Part shown: in pieces, positions 63,101 to 64,000 of the stretch
How positions within the stretch are numbered: position 1 is the first letter of the stretch
How the letters are laid out: every line of letters starts with the position of its first letter
Assembly: GCA_035222895.1 (NCBI GenBank)
Contig: JAVYIG010002208.1
Span: 124,001 to 188,000, forward strand
DNA length: 64,000 bases
Source of the DNA: Strongylocentrotus droebachiensis
Taxonomy: Eukaryota; Echinodermata; Echinoidea; Camarodonta; Strongylocentrotidae
Direction: 5' to 3'
Position numbers and translations under genes: made by a program
Notes under the pieces: generated by a model
Database searches by the model: none
What the model saw: the letters and a program-made list of their open reading frames with translations, nothing else
What the model was told of the DNA's origin: nothing

Positions 63101-64000
63101 ACAGTGTGTCCCGAAAAAAACTATACACTTTTGAAATGGCTGCCAAATAACAAATATATGATTCTAGGGGGAAAAGTTATATATGTATGGAAAGCTCATA
63201 TACTCAACTTTCATATGACACCAAAAGTTGCGAAAAGAATTCATGCTCGGGTGAGTACTGCTCACTTTTGTAAAGGGTATGAAAATTTGGTTGCGCAGGA
63301 ATTAGCCTTCCAATTTGTGAGAGGTAAATCCTGTGGAGCTTACCGAATTGAGGATGATATGACCAATTTATGATCAATTGTGATAAGTTTGGGTTTGCTG
63401 AGTGAAATGTTTGGTTTATGGGATTAACATTTTATGCATGAGTTAACAGGAATTGCATTTTTTATTGTAGCACTGTAACTTTCCTGGTAGACTCAGTGGT
63501 GTGTTCATGGGAGTCAGGATGGGGTGATGATACATGTTGTAATTTCCATGTTACAAACTGTTATTCTCTTACATCTGTAACTTTGAATAAAAACCTTCAC
63601 CCCACATTTCAATTATTGTAAGATTAGTTGAACATCTCATTGATTTACTCAATACCCAGGTAGGGATAATGTAAATTGAATATTCAAATACGGTTTGTTG
63701 ACAAAAGGAATGTCCAAGATGTCGGCTACTTATTCTTCAGGTAAATGGTAACTGAAATGTGGGGTGAAGGTTTTTATTCAAAGTCACAAATGTAAAAAAT
63801 AACAGTTTGTAACATGGAAATTACAACATGTACCATCACCCCATCCGGACTCTCATGAACACACCACTGAGTCTACCAGGGAAAGCCATGCTACAATAGA
63901 AAAATAAATTCCTGTTCCGTGCATAAAAGTTTGGTTTAATAAACCATGAAATTCACTCTTAAAATCATGAATGTATCATATCACCCTCAATTCGGTAAGC
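63101..64000. mobile_element. Large foldback element, right end outside the window
   Basis: Starts ACAGTGTGTCCCGAAAAAAA. The left arm (63338-63610) and right arm (63754-64000) are inverted copies: GCTTACCGAATTGAGG(A/G)TG, TTTCCATGTTACAAACTGTT and AACCTTCACCCCACATTTC with complements. The centre is about 63675. The 109-codon ORF at 63044 lies in this arm and is not a gene. Confidence 0.75.

Noticed and set aside
63044-63373. 109-residue ORF near the right edge
   Set aside because: Lies in the arm of a large inverted repeat; no domain recognised.

Overview
The window looks like animal nuclear DNA from a marine invertebrate, most likely a sea-urchin-like echinoderm or other ambulacrarian. The grounds are AT-rich intergenic DNA, long GT-AG introns, abundant microsatellites and C/G homopolymers, tRNA-derived SINEs, and many small foldback and hAT/CACTA-like DNA elements. 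The species cannot be fixed from the sequence alone. No bacterial-style genes, rRNA, CRISPR, LTR element, Polinton or viral fossil was recognised.

Two genes can be supported, both on the minus strand. (1) A complete 14-exon gene at 57683-45305 encodes a 448-residue secreted/lysosomal serine carboxypeptidase of the SCPEP1 (retinoid-inducible serine carboxypeptidase, S10) family. Every exon joins in frame, and the signal peptide, GGPGGSS oxyanion loop and Ser/Asp/His triad are all visible. (2) Two large exons at 33773-32954 and 19955-19078 join in phase across a 13-kb intron. They give a 565-residue, low-complexity, probably disordered phosphoprotein-like product that I do not recognise.

The rest is repeats. 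1-1280 is the end of an element filled with GTGCCCC minisatellite. About 2480-2883 is a LINE reverse-transcriptase tail. 10251-11803 is a TIR element carrying a C2H2 ORF and four identical 120-bp repeats, with a CACTA foldback element inserted in it. 18055-18483 and 59274-59726 are two copies of an element that captured a C2H2 zinc-finger fragment. 24591-26237 (inside the long intron) holds three foldback elements. 36353-39725 is a 3.4-kb hAT-like element containing about 24 units of a 112-bp hairpin satellite. It sits in one copy of a 358-bp tandem duplication whose other copy is the empty site. The SCPEP1 introns carry SINEs, foldback elements and very long simple repeats, and 63101-64000 is one and a half arms of a large foldback element that leaves the window.

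The most striking theme is a set of non-autonomous DNA elements with CAGG(G/C)GCGG-type ends that contain internal minisatellites, captured exons and repeated GCGAAGC mini-hairpins.
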